Made by a program: the position numbers and the translations under genes
Source: Streptomyces sp. NBC_01465
Lineage (GTDB): Bacteria > Actinomycetota > Actinomycetes > Streptomycetales > Streptomycetaceae
DNA length: 64,000 nt
Reading direction: 5' to 3'
Assembly: GCF_036227325.1 (NCBI RefSeq)
Contig: NZ_CP109467.1
Location: 3,286,001-3,350,000 of the forward strand
Shown: piece by piece, positions 46,875 to 56,962 of the stretch
Position numbering within the stretch: the first letter of the stretch is position 1
Layout: every line of letters starts with the position of its first letter
The notes under the pieces: model-generated
Told to the model about the DNA's origin: nothing
Seen by the model: the letters and a program-made list of their open reading frames with translations, nothing else
The model's database searches: none

Positions 46875-46902
46875 CGTAGTAAGGCAGACCTAACCAGGTC
46901 TG
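46875..46902. promoter_or_regulatory. Inverted repeat and iron-box-like site upstream of the small gene
   Basis: CAGACCT (46885-46891), AACC, AGGTCTG (46896-46902) form a perfect dyad. The overlapping stretch 46875-46893 matches the Streptomyces DmdR iron-box consensus at about 12 of 19 positions, including a perfect ACCTAA end. The position, 20-47 bp before the start codon, fits a repressor site. Confidence 0.5.
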
Positions 46903-46987
46903 TGCTCCCATGGGACCATGCCCGCCCGGACCTGTGCAACACCTTGCCGACGCTCTGTCGGAATAAGTACGCCTCTCGCCGCGCCCC

Positions 46988-47500
46988 TCACCCGGCCAGC
47001 GCGGCCAGCCCCGCCTCGGCCCACCGCTCCCCGACCCCGGTCACGGTGACCACGCGCCGCTCGTCGTCGGTGTCGCCGACGGCCCGGTCGATGACGACGC
47101 GCAGCCGGTCGTCCGAGAGCTCCTCGACCTTGCCGTCGCCCCACTCCACGACCACGACGGACTCGGGCAGCGAGACGTCGAGGTCAAGATCCTCCATCTC
47201 GTCGAGCCCGCCGCCCAGCCGGTACGCGTCGACGTGCACCAGCGCGGGCCCGTCGCCCAGCGGCGGATGGACCCGGGCGATGACAAAGGTCGGCGAGGTC
47301 ACGGCACCGCGCACCCCGAGCCCTTCCCCGAGCCCGCGCGTCAGGGTCGTTTTCCCCGCACCGAGCTCACCGGTGAGCATGACAAGATCCCCGGGGCGGA
47401 CGACGGCAGCGAGCCGCAGCCCCAACTCCCGCATCTCTTCAGGCGAGTTGACATCAAGACGGGTGACGACCTCGGCGGCCGAGGGCTGCGCTGCTTCCAT
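46988..47500 (-). CDS. tsaE: tRNA threonylcarbamoyladenosine biosynthesis ATPase TsaE
   Basis: A 170-residue P-loop ATPase that drives turnover of the t6A complex. Walker A is GELGAGKTTLTRGLGEGLG, followed by SPTFVIARVHPP and the HVDAYRL motif; the late conserved VVVVEWGDG is present. ATG at 47500 is preferred to a TTG at 47509. Follows alr and the hydrolase gene on the same strand, as in other actinobacteria. Confidence 0.95.
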   Translation of the reverse strand: MEAAQPSAAEVVTRLDVNSPEEMRELGLRLAAVVRPGDLVMLTGELGAGKTTLTRGLGEGLGVRGAVTSPTFVIARVHPPLGDGPALVHVDAYRLGGGLDEMEDLDLDVSLPESVVVVEWGDGKVEELSDDRLRVVIDRAVGDTDDERRVVTVTGVGERWAEAGLAALAG

Positions 47501-47527
47501 GCGCCCCAACGTTACCGACCGTCCCGG

Positions 47528-48697
47528 CTAACTCCCCACCGAGGGAACCGTCGCCGGAACCGCCCCCACCCGCGCCAGCAGGTCCGCGAGCCGGTCCATG
47601 ACCGCCTCCGGGTGCTCCAGCATCACCAGATGCCCCCCGTCCGGCACGATCACCAGCTCCGCCTCCGGCAGCAGCTCCGCGATCTCCTCGCTGTGCGTGC
47701 TGGGCGTCACCAGATCCCGGTCCCCGGCCAGCACCAGCACCGGCACCTCCGCGAAGACCTGCAGCGCCTCCGCCTTGTCGTGCTCGGTGAACGCCGGATA
47801 GAACTCCGCGACGACATCGATCGGAGTCCCCTCGATCAGCCGCTCCGCGAACCGCGCCACCGCCGGATCCACGTCCCGCGACCCGAACGAGTACCGCTTG
47901 ATCAGCCCGGCGAAAAGATCAGCCGTGGCCCGCCGCCCCTTCTCCACCAGCTCCGCCTGCGAACCGAGCGCCTTCAGCACCCCGGGCAGCACCCGCCGCA
48001 CCGCGTTGACGCCCGCCACCGGCAGCCCGAAGTTCACCTCGCCGAGCTTCCCGCACGACGTCCCCACGAAGGCGACGCCGACCACCCGCTCCCGTACGAC
48101 CTCGGGAAACAGCTCCCCCAGGGCCATCACGGTCATCCCGCCCATCGAGTGCCCCACCAGCACCAGCGGCCCCTCGGGCGCGGCCGCGTCGATGACGGCC
48201 TTCAGATCCCGCCCCAACTGATCGATCGAAACCGGCTGCCCGGCCGCCTGAGCCCGCCCCCGCTCGGAGCGGCCATGGCTGCGCTGGTCCCAGTGCACGG
48301 TCCGTACGACACCCCGCAGCGCGGCCCGCTGGAAGTGCCAGGAGTCCTGGTTGAGGCAGTACCCGTGGCTGAAGACGACCGTCACCGGCGCGGGCGTCTT
48401 GCGCCCGAAGAGCCGCCGCCTGCGCGGCGCGTTGCCGTCCGGCTCGACCTCGTCGGCCTCGTAGTAGATCTCGGTCCCGTCGTCGGCGACGGCGCGCCCC
48501 GGCATCCCGCGCAGCGATCCGTACGGACCCGAGGCGTCCAGCGCGAGCCGCGCCTTCTTCCGGATGCCGCGCCCGACGGTCAGCCGCTCGACGGCGACGC
48601 CCGCGGCCGCACCGGCAGCCAGCACCCCCACGGCCGCGCCCGCGATCCCGCCGGCCCGACGCCAGGTGGCACTCACATCCCCGCTGGTCTCGCTCAC
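47528..48697 (-). CDS. Alpha/beta hydrolase
   Basis: A 389-residue hydrolase with a hydrophobic N-terminal segment (GGIAGAAVGVLAAGAAAGVA) that may anchor it. Catalytic parts are the oxyanion strand VVFSHGYCLNQDSWHFQ, nucleophile Ser in LVGHSMGGMTVM, Asp in VLAGDRDLVTP and His in PDGGHLVMLEHPE. It is conserved between alr and tsaE in streptomycetes, but its substrate is unknown. Start is GTG at 48697. Confidence 0.9.
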   Translation of the reverse strand: MSETSGDVSATWRRAGGIAGAAVGVLAAGAAAGVAVERLTVGRGIRKKARLALDASGPYGSLRGMPGRAVADDGTEIYYEADEVEPDGNAPRRRRLFGRKTPAPVTVVFSHGYCLNQDSWHFQRAALRGVVRTVHWDQRSHGRSERGRAQAAGQPVSIDQLGRDLKAVIDAAAPEGPLVLVGHSMGGMTVMALGELFPEVVRERVVGVAFVGTSCGKLGEVNFGLPVAGVNAVRRVLPGVLKALGSQAELVEKGRRATADLFAGLIKRYSFGSRDVDPAVARFAERLIEGTPIDVVAEFYPAFTEHDKAEALQVFAEVPVLVLAGDRDLVTPSTHSEEIAELLPEAELVIVPDGGHLVMLEHPEAVMDRLADLLARVGAVPATVPSVGS

Positions 48698-48720
48698 CGT
48701 GCCGCGCTCCTAGTGACTAG

Positions 48721-49884
48721 TCAGTCGTCCGAGTCGTCGCCCAACTCGTTCACATAGACGCGCGGGACGCGCGCACCGATGCGGGTGACAATCTCGTACG
48801 CAATCGTGTCGGCCGCCACCGCCCACTCCTCGGCGGTCGGCTCACCGCGGTCGCCGGGCCCGAACAGCACGGCCTCGTCGCCCGCCTGCGGCTCGTCCCC
48901 GTCGAGGTCGACGACGAACTGGTCCATGGCGACCCGTCCCGCAACGCGCCGCCACTTCCCCGCGACCAGCACCGGCGCCCTGCCCGAGGCATGGCGCGGG
49001 ATGCCGTCCGCGTACCCGACGGGCACCAGACCGAGGGTGGTGTCGGCGGGGGTGGTGTAGTGATGCCCGTAACTGACGCCCTGACCCTTCGGAACGTGCT
49101 TCACCAGCGCGAGCCGCGCACTGAGCGTCATCACGGGCCGCAGCCCGAAGTCGGCGGCGCTGCCCAGCTCGGGGATGGGCGAGATGCCGTACATGGCGAC
49201 GCCGGTGCGCACCAGGTCGTACTGGGTGTCGGGGAGGGTCAGTACGGCGGGCGAGTTGGCGATGTGCCGTACCTCGGGGCGGACGCCGGCCTTCTCCGCG
49301 TACTCCAGTGCCTCGTCGAAGCACGCGGTCTGCGCGGCGATCGACGGATGGCCCGGCTCGTCGGCACAGGCGTAGTGCGACCAGAGCCCGGTGACCTTGA
49401 GCAGCCCTTCGCGCTCGGCCTCCAGGGCCGCGCCGACGAGCTCGGCCCAGTCGGCGGGCTGGCAGCCGTTGCGGCCGAGGCCGGTGTCGATCTTGAGCTG
49501 GACGCGGGCCGGCTGCCCGGCGGCCGCGGCGGCTTCCCGTACCTCCGCCAGCGCCCACATCCCGCTCACGGACACGTCCACATCGGCCTCGATGGCGGCC
49601 CGCCAGGGGCCGCCCGGCGTCCACAGCCAGCACAGGATCCGCCCGCCGACCCCGGCGGCGCGCAGCGCGAGCGCCTCCTCGGGGGTGGCGGTCCCCAGCC
49701 ACTGCGCGCCGGCCGCGCGGGCGGCCTCGGCGCACGGCACCATTCCGTGCCCGTACGCGTCCGCCTTCACCACGGCCATGAACTGGGCGTGGGGTGCGCG
49801 GGCGCGCAGGGCACGGACGTTGGCACGGAGCGCGCCGAGGTCGATCGCGGCGTGCGCGCGCAGGGAGGGCGGTGTCTCAGTCAT
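48721..49884 (-). CDS. alr: Alanine racemase
   Basis: A 387-residue PLP enzyme that makes D-alanine for peptidoglycan. The PLP lysine is in MAVVKADAYGHG near residue 40, the second catalytic Tyr region is GVSYGHHYTTP, and the C-terminal beta domain has RVAMDQFVVDLDG. ATG at 49884 is well placed. Upstream of it lies the L,D-transpeptidase gene; downstream are the hydrolase and tsaE. Confidence 0.97.
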   Translation of the reverse strand: MTETPPSLRAHAAIDLGALRANVRALRARAPHAQFMAVVKADAYGHGMVPCAEAARAAGAQWLGTATPEEALALRAAGVGGRILCWLWTPGGPWRAAIEADVDVSVSGMWALAEVREAAAAAGQPARVQLKIDTGLGRNGCQPADWAELVGAALEAEREGLLKVTGLWSHYACADEPGHPSIAAQTACFDEALEYAEKAGVRPEVRHIANSPAVLTLPDTQYDLVRTGVAMYGISPIPELGSAADFGLRPVMTLSARLALVKHVPKGQGVSYGHHYTTPADTTLGLVPVGYADGIPRHASGRAPVLVAGKWRRVAGRVAMDQFVVDLDGDEPQAGDEAVLFGPGDRGEPTAEEWAVAADTIAYEIVTRIGARVPRVYVNELGDDSDD

Positions 49885-49904
49885 CGGGCCCAGTGTCTCA
49901 GAGC

Positions 49905-50756
49905 TCAGCTCAGAGGCTTGCGACCCCAGATGTAGACCGCGTCACCCCGGCCGAGCGCGGACCAGAGGCGCTGGGCGTCGCGATAGCGCATGTTGACGCA
50001 GCCGTGGCTGCCGGGCGGGTTGTTGTAGACGCTGGAGTAGATGCCGTGGAAGGCCTGCCCGCCGCTGAAGAACTGGCTGTACGGCATGGGGCTGTTGTAG
50101 ATCGACGACCAGTGGTTCTTGTGCTTCCAGTAGACCTTGAACCACCCGGTGCGGGTGGGGTGCACGGGCCGCCCGGTCCGCACGGGGACGGGCCCGAAGA
50201 CGACTTTCGACCCCTTCTGGACCCACATCAGCTGGCGCGGCAGATCGACGCAGGCGACCTTGTACGTGCGTACGGGACACTTGCCGGCGGCGTTGGGATG
50301 CAGCCGCGCGGAAATGGCCTGCATACGGCCCCAGGTGACGGGACCTGCGTAGCCGATGTTGGGCCGGATCCCCTGCTGGGTCTGGAACTTACGGATGGCG
50401 GCACAGTCCTTGGCGGACTGCCGCCCGTCCACGCGCAGCTTGAGCCACTTCTCGACCTGCCGCTGATGGGGCCCGGTGCGGGAGGTGCACGCGGCGGCAA
50501 CGACGGCGGCGCTCTGCGGCACGGCTTCGACGAGCGCGTCGGCCTGAGCGGGGGGCGCGGCGGGGGTGAGCGCGTTCTCGGCGGGGCTGGGCGTGTAGAC
50601 GCGGGGAGGCAGCGCCTCGTCGGGGGTGTCGAACAGCTTGGGGAGGGCGAAGAGGCGCATCGGGGCGGGGGCGGGGGGTGGAACGGGATCGGCGTGGGCG
50701 GTGCCCCCGAGGGGCAGCAGAGCAGCTGCGGCGAGCAGCGCAATGTTCTTGATCAC
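49905..50756 (-). CDS. Secreted L,D-transpeptidase with peptidoglycan-binding domain
   Basis: A 283-residue exported protein that can form 3-3 crosslinks in peptidoglycan. The signal peptide ends at AHA near residue 22. The peptidoglycan-binding helices are at about 90-150 (QVEKWLKLRVDGRQSAKDCA, then AIRKFQTQQGI) and the YkuD domain has the catalytic HGIYSSVYNNPPGSHGCVNM with Cys253. Start taken as GTG 50756 so that the signal begins MIKNIALL; TTG 50768 is possible. It was the only complete YkuD enzyme seen; the protein at 46120 has the same fold start but no catalytic motif. Confidence 0.92.
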   Translation of the reverse strand: MIKNIALLAAAALLPLGGTAHADPVPPPAPAPMRLFALPKLFDTPDEALPPRVYTPSPAENALTPAAPPAQADALVEAVPQSAAVVAAACTSRTGPHQRQVEKWLKLRVDGRQSAKDCAAIRKFQTQQGIRPNIGYAGPVTWGRMQAISARLHPNAAGKCPVRTYKVACVDLPRQLMWVQKGSKVVFGPVPVRTGRPVHPTRTGWFKVYWKHKNHWSSIYNSPMPYSQFFSGGQAFHGIYSSVYNNPPGSHGCVNMRYRDAQRLWSALGRGDAVYIWGRKPLS

Positions 50757-50810
50757 CGGCCAAGACAAGCGGACAGGGGTGCGTTACGACGGGCGCCCCG
50801 CTGGCGGCGG

Positions 50811-50935
50811 GGCAAATTCAAGCCCCTCCGGCGATTGAGGAGCGGGGGTCCGGGGGCGGAGCCCCCGAAAAGGCGGGGCTCAAGGGGTCCGGGGCACAGC
50901 CCCGGTTTCGGGAAGGGGCGGGATTGGGGAACCGC
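50811..50935. repeat. Streptomyces-type intergenic GC-rich repeat
   Basis: The stretch contains CAAGCCCCTCCGGCGATTGA followed by the perfect hairpin CGGGGGC GGA GCCCCCG (50851-50867) and GGGTCCGGGGCACAGCCCC. I recognise these strings as pieces of dispersed intergenic repeats common in Streptomyces genomes. It fills the space between the nnr stop and the transpeptidase start and could also act as a terminator. Confidence 0.7.
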
Positions 50936-50972
50936 TCCGCGCAGCGGCGACCCCAGGCCCACCCCACCCCCG

Positions 50973-52451
50973 CTACCCGCAAACGTCCCGCCAAGCCCCA
51001 CCCAGCTCCTCCGCCACCCCCCAAGCAGAAACAGGCGCCCCGACCCCCGCCCCAGCCGCCCTCCGCCCCGCCAACCCATGCAGGTACGCCCCCACAGCCC
51101 CCGCATCCCGCGCGCCAAGACCCCCCGCGAGCAACGCCCCCGCCACCCCCGAAAGCACATCCCCGCTCCCCGCAGTGGCCAGCCACGAAGTCCCCGTCGG
51201 ATTCACCCGCACAGGAACGCCCTCCCCCTCCGAGGCGACCAGCGTGGTCGACCCCTTCAACAGCACAGTCGCCCCGTACCGCCGCGCCAACTCCCGTACG
51301 GACTCCAGCCGGGCCCCCTCGACAACCTCCCGCTCGACCCCCAACAGCCGCGCCGCCTCCCCCGCATGAGGCGTCAGCAGAGTCTCCGCACTGCGCCCCC
51401 GAACAGCCCCCGCGTCCAGCCCCCGCAACCCGTCCGCATCGACCAGCACCGGCACATCCGTGGCCAGCACATCCGCCACCACCGACCGGTCCTCCCCGAT
51501 CCCCGGCCCGACGACCCACGCCTGCACCCGCCCCGCATCCCCCACGGACCCCGCGGAAACCAGCGCCTCAGGGAAGCGAGCGATCACCTGATCCCCCGCA
51601 CTCCCCACGTACCGCACGGCCCCCGCCCCACCCCGAAGCGCCCCCGCCACAGCCAAGACACCGGCCCCCGGATACGTAGAGGACCCAGCAACAACCCCCA
51701 CAACCCCCCGCCGGTACTTGTCGCTCTCGACCCCCGGCACAGGCAGCAGCCCGGCGACATCCGCATGCTGCAGAGCCTCGACCTCGGCCGAGAAACCCCC
51801 CACCTCAAGCCCAATGTCAACAAGCCTCAGAGCCCCCGCGTACTCCCGCGCAGGATCAACCATCAGCCCGACCTTGTAAGCCCCAAAAACAACAGTCGCG
51901 TCCGCCCGCACCGCATCCCCCCGCACCTCCCCGCTGTCCGCCTCGACCCCACTGGGCAGATCCACGGCCACCACAAAGGCCCGCGACTCGGCGACCAGCG
52001 CAACCACGTCAACCGCATCGCCCCGCAGCCCACCCCGCCCCCCGATCCCCGTGATCCCGTCGACCACAAGATCGGCACGCCGGACGACATCCCCGGCAGA
52101 ATCCGCCACCCGCCCACCGGCCCGCACCAACGCGGCCAGCCCACCCGCATGGGCCCGAGCAGGATCCAGCAGTACGGCGCTGACCCCCGCCCCCCGCCGG
52201 GCAAGCCGCGCCCCCGCGTACAGCGCGTCGCCCCCATTGGCCCCACTGCCCACGAGCAGCACAACCCGAGCCCCGTAAACCCTTCCCCGAGCTCTCGGCT
52301 TCGCTCGAGCAGGGGAGACCCCATTCAGCACATCCGCACAAGCAGCAGCCAGCCCCGCCGCAGCCCGCTGCATCAGGGCCCCGTCGGCCGCCCGCTCCAT
52401 GGCCGCAGCCTCAGCCGCCCGCACCTGCTCCACGCCATACGCACTCCGCAT
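50973..52451 (-). CDS. nnr: Bifunctional NAD(P)HX epimerase / ADP-dependent dehydratase
   Basis: A 492-residue repair enzyme. The N-terminal YjeF_N domain ([20 protein letters not shown]) epimerises damaged NAD(P)HX and the C-terminal ribokinase-like domain dehydrates it ([55 protein letters not shown]). ATG at 52451 follows the acpS stop by 4 bp with GGAGGG upstream. Residues 44-56 ([13 protein letters not shown]) have no place in the family and are encoded by an inserted repeat element. Confidence 0.95.
   Translation of the reverse strand: MRSAYGVEQVRAAEAAAMERAADGALMQRAAAGLAAACADVLNGVSPARAKPRARGRVYGARVVLLVGSGANGGDALYAGARLARRGAGVSAVLLDPARAHAGGLAALVRAGGRVADSAGDVVRRADLVVDGITGIGGRGGLRGDAVDVVALVAESRAFVVAVDLPSGVEADSGEVRGDAVRADATVVFGAYKVGLMVDPAREYAGALRLVDIGLEVGGFSAEVEALQHADVAGLLPVPGVESDKYRRGVVGVVAGSSTYPGAGVLAVAGALRGGAGAVRYVGSAGDQVIARFPEALVSAGSVGDAGRVQAWVVGPGIGEDRSVVADVLATDVPVLVDADGLRGLDAGAVRGRSAETLLTPHAGEAARLLGVEREVVEGARLESVRELARRYGATVLLKGSTTLVASEGEGVPVRVNPTGTSWLATAGSGDVLSGVAGALLAGGLGARDAGAVGAYLHGLAGRRAAGAGVGAPVSAWGVAEELGGAWRDVCG
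52279..52322. repeat. Dispersed Streptomyces repeat inserted in frame within nnr
   Basis: The complement of CCCCGAGCTCTCGGCTTCGC TCGAGCAGGGGAGACCCC begins GGGGTCTCCCCTGCTCGAGC. I recognise it as a short hairpin repeat found in many Streptomyces intergenic regions. Here it lies inside the coding sequence without breaking the frame. Confidence 0.7.
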
Positions 52452-52455
52452 GGCA

Positions 52456-52824
52456 TCAACCCTCCGCGATCACCACCGCAGACGCCACCCCCGCGTCGTG
52501 ACTCAACGACACATGCCAGGCCCGAACCCCCAGCTCAGCAGCGCGGGCAGCCACTCCACCCTTCACCCGCAACCGAGGCTGCCCACTCTCCTCGACCCAC
52601 ACTTCGGCGTCGGTCCACAACAGATCCCCGGGCGCCCCCAGAGCCTTGGCCAGCGCCTCCTTGGCCGCGAACCGGGCGGCCAGCGAGGCGACACCCCGCC
52701 GCTCCCCGCTGTCCAGCACCAACTCCCGCTCCACAAAGAGCCGTTCGGCCAGCTGAGGCGTCCGCTCCAGCGCCGCCCCGAACCGCGCGATCTCAGCAAC
52801 GTCGATCCCGACCCCGATGATCAC
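52456..52824 (-). CDS. acpS: Holo-[acyl-carrier-protein] synthase
   Basis: A 122-residue phosphopantetheinyl transferase that activates acyl carrier protein. Motifs are [19 protein letters not shown] and the Mg-binding [13 protein letters not shown], then [16 protein letters not shown]. Start chosen at GTG 52824, with AGGGG 8 nt upstream; GTG 52833 is an alternative. First gene of the acpS-nnr pair, divergent from coaA. Confidence 0.95.
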   Translation of the reverse strand: MIIGVGIDVAEIARFGAALERTPQLAERLFVERELVLDSGERRGVASLAARFAAKEALAKALGAPGDLLWTDAEVWVEESGQPRLRVKGGVAARAAELGVRAWHVSLSHDAGVASAVVIAEG

Positions 52825-52944
52825 CGGCCGCACCCCTTTTCTCCGCTCATGCCCGGCACATTACGACGCCGACGACCCGCCCCCCGCCACCCACGTGACC
52901 GACCCCACCCCCCACAAAGCCCCGGCACCCCCGACAATGGCCAG

Positions 52945-53934
52945 GTGATCACTTCGCCGCCACGGAGCACCCATCGCAGGGCAGAGCCGTCCCCCTACCT
53001 GGACCTCACCCGCAGCGAGTGGAGCGCCCTGCGCGAAAAGACCCCGCTCCCCCTCACCGCCGAGGAGCTGGAGCGGCTGCGCGGCCTGGGTGATGTCATC
53101 GACCTCGACGAGGTCCGCGACATCTATCTCCCGCTCTCGCGCCTCCTCAACCTCTACGTCCAGGCCTCGGACTCCCTCCGAGGCTCCCTGAACACCTTTC
53201 TCGGCGACGCGGGCAACGGCCACGGCACCCAGCACGGCACCCCCTTCGTCATAGGAGTCGCCGGCTCGGTAGCCGTAGGGAAGTCGACGGTCGCCCGCCT
53301 CCTCCAGGCGATGCTCGCCCGCTGGCCGGAGCACCCCCGTGTCGAGCTGGTCACCACGGACGGCTTCCTCTACCCCCTGGCCGAGCTGAAGAAGCGCGGC
53401 CTGGTCTCCCGCAAGGGCTTCCCCGAGTCGTACGACCGCCGCGCCCTCACCCGTTTCGTCGCGGACATCAAGGCCGGAAAGGACGAGGTCAGCGCCCCCG
53501 TCTACTCCCACTTGATCTACGACATCGTCCCCGGCGAACGCCTCACCGTCCGCCGCCCCGACATCCTCATCGTCGAAGGGCTCAACGTCCTCCAGCCGGC
53601 CCTCCCCGGCAGCGACGGCAAGACGCGCGTGGGCCTCGCCGACTACTTCGACTTCTCGGTCTACGTCGACGCCCGCCCCGAGGACATCGAGGCCTGGTAC
53701 CTGAACCGCTTCCGCAAGCTCCGCGAGACGGCCTTCCAGAACCCCTTCTCGTACTTCAGGAAGTACACCCAGGTCTCCGAGGAAGAGGCCCTCGACTACG
53801 CCCGCACCACCTGGCGCACGATCAACAAGCCCAATCTCATCGAAAACGTGGCCCCCACCCGCGGACGTGCGAATCTCGTCGTACGCAAGGGACCGGACCA
53901 CAAGGTCCAGCGCCTCTCCCTCCGCAAGCTCTAG
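52945..53934 (+). CDS. coaA: Pantothenate kinase, type I
   Basis: A 329-residue P-loop kinase that starts coenzyme A synthesis. Walker A is [18 protein letters not shown], with later [30 protein letters not shown] and EGLNVLQP motifs. The first credible start is GTG 52945; it has no clear ribosome-binding site and may be leaderless. It stands divergent to acpS, so both branches of ACP activation supply are side by side. Confidence 0.95.
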   Translation: MITSPPRSTHRRAEPSPYLDLTRSEWSALREKTPLPLTAEELERLRGLGDVIDLDEVRDIYLPLSRLLNLYVQASDSLRGSLNTFLGDAGNGHGTQHGTPFVIGVAGSVAVGKSTVARLLQAMLARWPEHPRVELVTTDGFLYPLAELKKRGLVSRKGFPESYDRRALTRFVADIKAGKDEVSAPVYSHLIYDIVPGERLTVRRPDILIVEGLNVLQPALPGSDGKTRVGLADYFDFSVYVDARPEDIEAWYLNRFRKLRETAFQNPFSYFRKYTQVSEEEALDYARTTWRTINKPNLIENVAPTRGRANLVVRKGPDHKVQRLSLRKL

Positions 53935-53952
53935 CTCCAGGAGTACGAAGCC

Positions 53953-54894
53953 GTGCTGCACCTCCGCCTGATCGTCCCCGCGGACCGCACCGACGAGGTG
54001 GTCCGCACGATCGAGTCCACGGTCGGCACCACCCACCTCGCGGTCCTGCCGGGCGCGGCCCGCACCCCCGCGGGCGACCTCGTCCTCTGTGACGTGGCAC
54101 GCGAGGCGGCAGACGAACTCCTCACCGCACTACGGGAGTTGGGCATCCCCGACACCGGGTCCATCGCGGTCGAGAACATCGATCTCTCCCTCTCGTCCCG
54201 CGCGGACAAGGCGGAGGACGACGCCCCGGGCGAGGGTGCGGACGCGGTCGTCTGGGAGCACCTGGCCGAAGCGACCAGCGAGGAGTCGACGCTCTCCGTC
54301 ACCTACATCGCGTTCCTCGCAATCGCCACGATGATCGCCGCCTGCGGTGTGGTCCTCGACAACGCGATCCTGATCGTCGGCGCGATGGCGGTGGGCCCGG
54401 AGTTCGGCCCCCTCGCAGGGTTCTGCACGGCCCTCGTCCAGCGCGCCCCGCGCCTGGCGTGGCGCTCGCTGCTCGCGCTCGTCGTCGGCTTCGCGGTCGC
54501 CATGGCCGTCACGGTCGGCTTCAGCTACTTCATGGACGCGGTGAACCTCTTCAGCGAGGAACAACTCCTCGCCGACCGCCCCAACACGAGCTTCGTCTTC
54601 GCCCCCGACTGGTTCTCGTTCGTGGTGGCGGTCCTGGCGGGCGCGGCCGGAATGCTCTCGCTGACCTCGGCCAAGTCGGGCGCCCTGGTGGGCGTGGCCA
54701 TCTCGGTGACCACAGTCCCGGCGGCGGCGAACGCAGCGGTGGCCCTGAGCTACGGCGACTACGGCCAGGCCCAGGGCTCGACGAACCAGCTCCTGCTCAA
54801 CCTGCTCGGCATCGTGGTGGCCGGCACGCTCACGCTGCTCGCCCAGAAGTACTTCTGGTCCCTGCAGCGCAAGCGCACCGCCCAACTCTCCTAG
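53953..54894 (+). CDS. DUF389 family membrane protein
   Basis: A 313-residue protein. An N-terminal soluble alpha/beta domain (residues 1-100, [20 protein letters not shown]) precedes about six hydrophobic segments. The conserved early membrane region is [23 protein letters not shown] at 53953 has CAGGAG upstream. The family's function is not established; a transport or sensing role has been guessed. It probably shares the coaA transcript, 18 bp away, and overlaps glmM by 4 bp tail to tail. Confidence 0.88.
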   Translation: MLHLRLIVPADRTDEVVRTIESTVGTTHLAVLPGAARTPAGDLVLCDVAREAADELLTALRELGIPDTGSIAVENIDLSLSSRADKAEDDAPGEGADAVVWEHLAEATSEESTLSVTYIAFLAIATMIAACGVVLDNAILIVGAMAVGPEFGPLAGFCTALVQRAPRLAWRSLLALVVGFAVAMAVTVGFSYFMDAVNLFSEEQLLADRPNTSFVFAPDWFSFVVAVLAGAAGMLSLTSAKSGALVGVAISVTTVPAAANAAVALSYGDYGQAQGSTNQLLLNLLGIVVAGTLTLLAQKYFWSLQRKRTAQLS

Positions 54895-56249
54895 CCCAGC
54901 GCGGACTTCACGACATCGGCCAGCCGCCCGGCCACAGACCGGGCCTGGTCGATGTCCGCGGCCTCGACCATGACCCGTACCAGCGGCTCGGTGCCCGAGG
55001 ACCGCAGCAGCACCCGCCCGGTCGACCCCAGCTCGCGCTCCGCCTCGACGACGGCGGCCGTCAGCTCCTCCGAGGTGGCGACCCGCGCCTTGTCCACGTC
55101 CGGCACGTTCACCAGGACCTGCGGCAGCCGCTCCATGACCCCCGCGAGGTCGGCCAGCGAACGGCCCGTCGCGGCCAGGCGCGCGGCCAGCATCAGCCCG
55201 GTCAGGGTGCCGTCGCCGGTGGTCGCGTGGTCCAGGACGATCACGTGCCCGGACTGCTCACCGCCCAGCGCGTACCCGTGCTCCTTCATCGACTCCAGTA
55301 CGTACCGGTCGCCGACGGCGGTCTGGACGAGCTCGATGCCCTCCCGCTCCATGGCGATCTTGAAGCCGAGGTTCGACATGACGGTCCCGACCACCGCGTT
55401 CCCGCGCAGCGTCCCCGCCTCGCGCATGGCGAGCGCGAGCACGGCCAGGATCTGGTCCCCGTCCACCTCCGCACCCGCGGCGTCGACGGCCAGGCAGCGG
55501 TCCGCGTCACCGTCGTGCGCGATGCCGAGGTCGGCGCCGTGCTCGACGACGGCGGCCTTCAGCAGACCGAGGTGCGTGGAGCCGCACCCGTCGTTGATGT
55601 TGAGCCCGTCGGGAGAGGCCCCGATGGTGACGACCTCGGCCCCGGCACGCGTGAAGGCCTCCGGGGAGACGCGGGCGGCAGCCCCGTGCGCCTCGTCGAG
55701 GACGATCTTCAGCCCTTCGAGGCGGTTCGGCAGGACCCCGATGAGATGGGCGACGTACTGGTCGAAGCCCTCGTCGTACGAACGAATCCGCCCGACCCCG
55801 GCCCCGGTGGGCCGCTCCCACGGCTCCCCGCTGCGGTGCTGCTCGTAGACGCGCTCGATGGCGTCCTCGAGCTCGTCCTCGAGCTTCTGCCCGCCCCGTG
55901 CGAAGAACTTGACACCGTTGTCCGGCATGGCGTTGTGGCTGGCGGAGAGCATCACGCCGAGATCGGCGCCGAGCACACCCGTGAGGTACGCGACCGCGGG
56001 CGTCGGCAGTACGCCGACTCTCAGCACATCCACGCCCGCACTCGCGAGTCCGGCGACGACGGCCGCCTCCAGGAACTCACCCGAGGCACGCGGGTCGCGC
56101 CCGACCACCGCGGTGGGCCGGTGGCCCGCGAAAGTCCCCGCCTCGCCGAGTACGTGCGCCGCAGCGACCGAGAGCCCGAGCGCGAGCTCGGCTGTCAGAT
56201 CCGCGTTGGCGACACCGCGTACACCGTCAGTGCCGAAGAGTCGTCCCAC
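54891..56249 (-). CDS. glmM: Phosphoglucosamine mutase
   Basis: A 452-residue enzyme converting glucosamine-6-phosphate to glucosamine-1-phosphate for UDP-GlcNAc. The N-terminus [20 protein letters not shown] is diagnostic; the phosphoserine loop is [17 protein letters not shown] and the metal loop is DGDADR. The C-terminal sugar-binding [15 protein letters not shown] is intact. It follows rpsI, as in other actinobacteria, with a terminator between them. Confidence 0.97.
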   Translation of the reverse strand: MGRLFGTDGVRGVANADLTAELALGLSVAAAHVLGEAGTFAGHRPTAVVGRDPRASGEFLEAAVVAGLASAGVDVLRVGVLPTPAVAYLTGVLGADLGVMLSASHNAMPDNGVKFFARGGQKLEDELEDAIERVYEQHRSGEPWERPTGAGVGRIRSYDEGFDQYVAHLIGVLPNRLEGLKIVLDEAHGAAARVSPEAFTRAGAEVVTIGASPDGLNINDGCGSTHLGLLKAAVVEHGADLGIAHDGDADRCLAVDAAGAEVDGDQILAVLALAMREAGTLRGNAVVGTVMSNLGFKIAMEREGIELVQTAVGDRYVLESMKEHGYALGGEQSGHVIVLDHATTGDGTLTGLMLAARLAATGRSLADLAGVMERLPQVLVNVPDVDKARVATSEELTAAVVEAERELGSTGRVLLRSSGTEPLVRVMVEAADIDQARSVAGRLADVVKSALG

Positions 56250-56330
56250 TGATGTCCTCCGAAAATGCTCAGAAAAAGCAAGCTTCTGGGCGCCTCATGC
56301 CGTTATACGCCCGAGGTACCGATAAACGAA

Positions 56331-56363
56331 CGCCCCGGCGGCACAGAGAGTGCCGCCGGGGCG
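56331..56363 (-). terminator. Terminator downstream of rpsI
   Basis: CGCCCCGGCGGCAC (56331-56344) and GTGCCGCCGGGGCG (56350-56363) form a perfect 14-bp stem with a 5-nt loop, followed on the complement by TTCGTTTATC. It ends the rplM-rpsI transcript before glmM. Confidence 0.9.
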
Positions 56364-56390
56364 AACGAAGTACAGACGAGCAGGCGGTGA

Positions 56391-56918
56391 TTAGCGCTTG
56401 CTGTACTGCGGGGCCTTGCGGGCCTTCTTGAGACCGGCCTTCTTGCGCTCGACCGCACGGTCGTCGCGGGAGAGGAAGCCGTTCTTCTTCAGGATGGCGC
56501 GGTTGTTGTCCACGTCGGCCTCGTTCAGGGAACGGGCGACACCGAGACGGAGCGCACCGGCCTGACCGGAGACGCCGCCACCCGAGATGCGGGCGATGAC
56601 GTCGTAGCGGTTGTCGAGCTCGAGCACCTTGAAGGGCTCGTTGACTTCCTGCTGGTGGACCTTGTTCGGGAAGTAGTCCTCGAGCGTACGCCCGTTGATC
56701 TTCCACTTGCCGGTGCCCGGAACGATCCGGACGCGGGCGATGGCGTTCTTGCGACGACCCAGGCCGGCGGCGGGCTGCGGGTCACCGAAGCGGCCCGCGA
56801 GGGACTCGCTGGTGTACTCGCCCTCGACGGGAACCTCGGACTCGAAGGTGGTCACCTCGGCAAAGGTCTCTTCGCCTTCGGTGCCCTCGATGGGCGTCTC
56901 AACAGTGGTCTCGGCCAC
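56391..56918 (-). CDS. rpsI: 30S ribosomal protein S9
   Basis: A 175-residue protein, longer than E. coli S9 because of an acidic N-terminal extension of about 45 residues ([20 protein letters not shown]) common in actinobacteria. The core [20 protein letters not shown] and the tRNA-contacting C-terminus [10 protein letters not shown] are intact. Cotranscribed with rplM upstream. Confidence 0.97.
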   Translation of the reverse strand: MAETTVETPIEGTEGEETFAEVTTFESEVPVEGEYTSESLAGRFGDPQPAAGLGRRKNAIARVRIVPGTGKWKINGRTLEDYFPNKVHQQEVNEPFKVLELDNRYDVIARISGGGVSGQAGALRLGVARSLNEADVDNNRAILKKNGFLSRDDRAVERKKAGLKKARKAPQYSKR

Positions 56919-56962
56919 GATTCTCCTCAGATCTTTCTTTACGTCTTTGGGGGTGGCCGGAA

